A stretch of DNA of 8,171 nucleotides, from NCBI GenBank assembly GCA_913044085.1, contig CAJWNW010000068.1:1-8171 (forward strand), read 5' to 3'. The notes beneath the pieces are model-generated. The model was not told the DNA's origin. It did no database searches and saw only the letters and a list, made by a program, of their open reading frames with translations. Shown piece after piece: positions 6,724 to 8,171 of the stretch. This DNA comes from an uncultured Flavobacteriaceae bacterium. Its GTDB lineage: Bacteria; Bacteroidota; Bacteroidia; Flavobacteriales; Flavobacteriaceae. Position 1 is the stretch's first letter, and every line of letters begins with the position of its first letter. A program made the translations under genes and the position numbers.

Positions 6724-7451
6724 AAACATTCGGTTTGGTTGGTAAAAATATTGACTACTCCTTCTCAAGAACTTATTTTACAGATAAGTTTAAGAAAGAA
6801 GATCTAAACTGTGTTTATAAAAACTTTGACATCCACAGCATCGACGAATTTGATGCGATTTTTAAATCCTCTAATGAAATTTCAGGCCTTAATGTAACAA
6901 TCCCCTATAAAGAAGCTGTGCTGCCATTTTTGGATGCTTTGGATGCAGATGCCCAAAGTATTGGCGCAGTGAATACCATCAAGATTCAAAACGGAAAACG
7001 CATTGGTTACAATACGGACCACTACGGCTTTGTGAAAAGTTTGAAGCCTTACTTAAATACTAAACATAAATCGGCACTTATTCTTGGGACTGGGGGTGCA
7101 TCAAAAGCCATTGCATTTGCCCTAAACACTTTAAATATTCCCTTTTCCTTTGTTTCACGAACGCCTGATTCTGAAAACTGCTTTGGCTATGATGAATTGA
7201 ACTCAGAAATCATCGCGGCCCATCAAATCATCATCAATTGTACGCCGCTTGGAACCCATCCAAAAATTGAATTATACCCACCCATACCCTATCAATCGAT
7301 TTCAAAAAATCATTTTCTTTATGATTTGATTTACAATCCAAGTCAAACGCAATTTTTAAATTTTGGATTGAAGGCTAATGCAACTGTTGTAAATGGTCTA
7401 AAAATGTTAGAATTACAAGCTGAAAGGTCTTGGGAAATTTGGGGTTCATAG
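6720..7451 (+). CDS. aroE: Shikimate dehydrogenase (NADP+)
   Basis: This 243-aa cytosolic enzyme reduces 3-dehydroshikimate to shikimate in the pathway to aromatic amino acids. Shikimate-binding features are YSFSRTYF (13-20, the Ser-x-Ser pair), GLNVTIPYK (56-64) with predicted catalytic Lys64, GAVNTI (82-87) and GYNTDHYGF (96-104) with predicted catalytic Asp100. The Rossmann part has LILGTGGASKA (120-130), SRTPDS (146-151), INCTPLGTHP (172-181), YDLIYNPSQTQFL (201-213) and NGLKMLELQAERSW (225-238). It is shorter than the E. coli enzyme (272 aa), mainly in the cofactor domain, and the usual NRTxxK cofactor loop is SRTPDS, so cofactor preference could differ. I chose ATG 6720, which overlaps the DUF368-2 stop as ATGA and gives the normal N-terminus MKTFGLVG; an in-frame ATG at 6690 would add ten residues unlike the family. 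The A-rich run just upstream probably aids initiation. Expression is likely coupled to the DUF368 genes. Confidence 0.94.
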   Translation: MKTFGLVGKNIDYSFSRTYFTDKFKKEDLNCVYKNFDIHSIDEFDAIFKSSNEISGLNVTIPYKEAVLPFLDALDADAQSIGAVNTIKIQNGKRIGYNTDHYGFVKSLKPYLNTKHKSALILGTGGASKAIAFALNTLNIPFSFVSRTPDSENCFGYDELNSEIIAAHQIIINCTPLGTHPKIELYPPIPYQSISKNHFLYDLIYNPSQTQFLNFGLKANATVVNGLKMLELQAERSWEIWGS

Positions 7452-7471
7452 ATTCAGATAATCCATTTTAA

Positions 7472-7502
7472 TTTGTAGATTAGGCATATAACAGTATATT
7501 TA
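7472..7502 (+). promoter_or_regulatory. Bacteroidota-type promoter for the DUF349 gene
   Basis: TTTG (7472-7475), exactly 19 nt, then TATATTTA (7495-7502) matches the Bacteroidota sigma-factor consensus TTTG-N19-TAnnTTTG with a single mismatch in the last base. It is the best promoter-like match I found in the window and sits wholly in the 89-nt gap after aroE. Transcription would begin near 7508, giving a leader of about 33 nt before ATG 7541. The -7 region overlaps a short perfect palindrome, GTATATTTATAC (7494-7505). I see no clear intrinsic terminator for aroE in this gap. Confidence 0.55.
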
Positions 7503-7540
7503 TACATTCCAACGAAACGTAAATTCAAACCTTTGGACCT

Positions 7541-8171
7541 ATGACTATGCAAGATAACCTGCAGGAAGCGGATGGATTATTAGAAGATAAAAATAAAGAG
7601 CAAAAAGAAAAAACGCCGGCAAAAGATGCGGTTAATCAGGCTGTCAAAAAAGAGGCCGATTTGGAAGTCGTTTCTAAAGCTACTGAACCAGAAAAAGAAG
7701 TCGCTGTCGAAAATAAAGAGAAAGAACCAACCAACGCTTCAATTAAAGAGAGTGAGGTTGTCTACGATAATTTTGACTTAGAAGCCCTCACATATGCTTT
7801 TGAAGCCTTGCTTAAAAATGATGACCTCTATGCTATTCGTCCCAAGGTAAATCGCATTAAAAAGGTTTTTAATACTAAATTTTCAGCGTTGTTAAATGAC
7901 AGCAAAGCGGCTTTCTTGGCCGAGGGTGGTAACAGTATTGATTTTAATTTTACAAGTCCACATAAGAAGAAGTTCAATTCCTTGTCAAGGAACTACAGAG
8001 AAAGAAATGAAAAATTCGAAAAAAGTAGAACCCAAGATTTTAAAAATAATCTTGAGTTAAGGCTTCAAATTATTGAGGAAATTAAAGCCTTGATTAATGT
8101 CAATCAGAACAGCAATACCATATACAACAACTTTAAAAGTTTACAAGACAAGTGGCGTGGATTAGGCAAAG
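7541..8171 (+). CDS. DUF349 domain protein, N-terminal part (3' end outside window)
   Basis: An open frame of 210 codons starts at ATG 7541 and runs without a stop to the window edge. A second in-frame ATG at 7547 is an equally usable start. Residues 5 to about 72 are extremely rich in Lys and Glu (for example KNKEQKEKTPAKD) and look disordered. A helical region follows from about 77, with DLEALTYAFEALLKND and IRPKVNRIKKVFN. The part from about 150, with NYRERNEKFEKSRTQDF, ELRLQIIEEIKALI and NNFKSLQDKWRGLG, resembles a DUF349 repeat, a helical module ending in a conserved Trp. Flavobacterial proteins of this kind, often found after aroE, usually carry several such repeats, so much of the protein lies beyond the window. 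There is no signal peptide or membrane segment. The molecular function of DUF349 proteins is unknown to me. It likely has its own promoter at 7472-7502. Confidence 0.82.
   Translation, partial: MTMQDNLQEADGLLEDKNKEQKEKTPAKDAVNQAVKKEADLEVVSKATEPEKEVAVENKEKEPTNASIKESEVVYDNFDLEALTYAFEALLKNDDLYAIRPKVNRIKKVFNTKFSALLNDSKAAFLAEGGNSIDFNFTSPHKKKFNSLSRNYRERNEKFEKSRTQDFKNNLELRLQIIEEIKALINVNQNSNTIYNNFKSLQDKWRGLGK

Noticed and set aside
7441..7471. Possible aroE terminator from GATT/AATC arms after the stop codon
   Set aside because: Only four base pairs with no T-tract; not distinguishable from chance.
1..8171. A defence island, prophage, transposon, CRISPR array or biosynthetic cluster
   Set aside because: All genes belong to housekeeping or envelope families in a conserved-looking order; no direct-repeat array, terminal inverted repeat, transposase or integrase is visible.

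Overview
The window looks like a chromosomal segment from a member of the Bacteroidota, most likely Flavobacteriaceae. The DNA is AT-rich, Shine-Dalgarno sequences are absent, and several intergenic gaps hold TAnnTTTG-like -7 elements. The gene families and their order (purA, OstA-like, class III aminotransferase, TPR protein, two DUF368 proteins, aroE, DUF349 protein) also match my recollection of flavobacterial genomes. The taxonomic call is inference. All genes lie on the + strand, coding density is very high, and I see no mobile element, CRISPR array, tRNA or rRNA.

Layout. At 1-251 is the C-terminal end of adenylosuccinate synthetase (purA). A short gap with a small hairpin and a -7-like element follows. 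An exported OstA/LptA-superfamily protein (317-2062) is followed after 10 nt by a class III PLP-dependent aminotransferase (2073-3263). After 80 nt comes a cytosolic TPR-repeat protein (3344-4747). After 37 nt comes a tight trio: two tandem paralogous DUF368 membrane proteins (4785-5720 and 5707-6723, overlapping by 14 nt) and shikimate dehydrogenase aroE (6720-7451, 4-nt ATGA overlap). An 89-nt gap with the best promoter match of the window (TTTG-N19-TATATTTA) precedes a DUF349 protein that runs off the right edge (7541-8171).

How the genes may work together. The strongest theme is the cell envelope. OstA-like proteins belong to the lipopolysaccharide-transport superfamily. DUF368 (PopT) proteins have been identified as polyprenyl-phosphate transporters that return undecaprenyl phosphate across the inner membrane for reuse in peptidoglycan, O-antigen and capsule synthesis. 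purA and aroE are housekeeping genes of purine and aromatic synthesis and may simply be co-transcribed. The roles of the aminotransferase, TPR and DUF349 proteins are not defined by the sequence.

Most notable: two diverged DUF368 copies are translationally coupled, each with a visible internal PG-x-SG repeat, and the second differs at three positions of its signature loop. Three genes appear to use TTG or GTG starts. A run of nine A's at the DUF368-2/aroE junction lies in the correct phase for -1 slippage that would fuse the two products. I found no clear evidence of an undescribed defence or mobile system.
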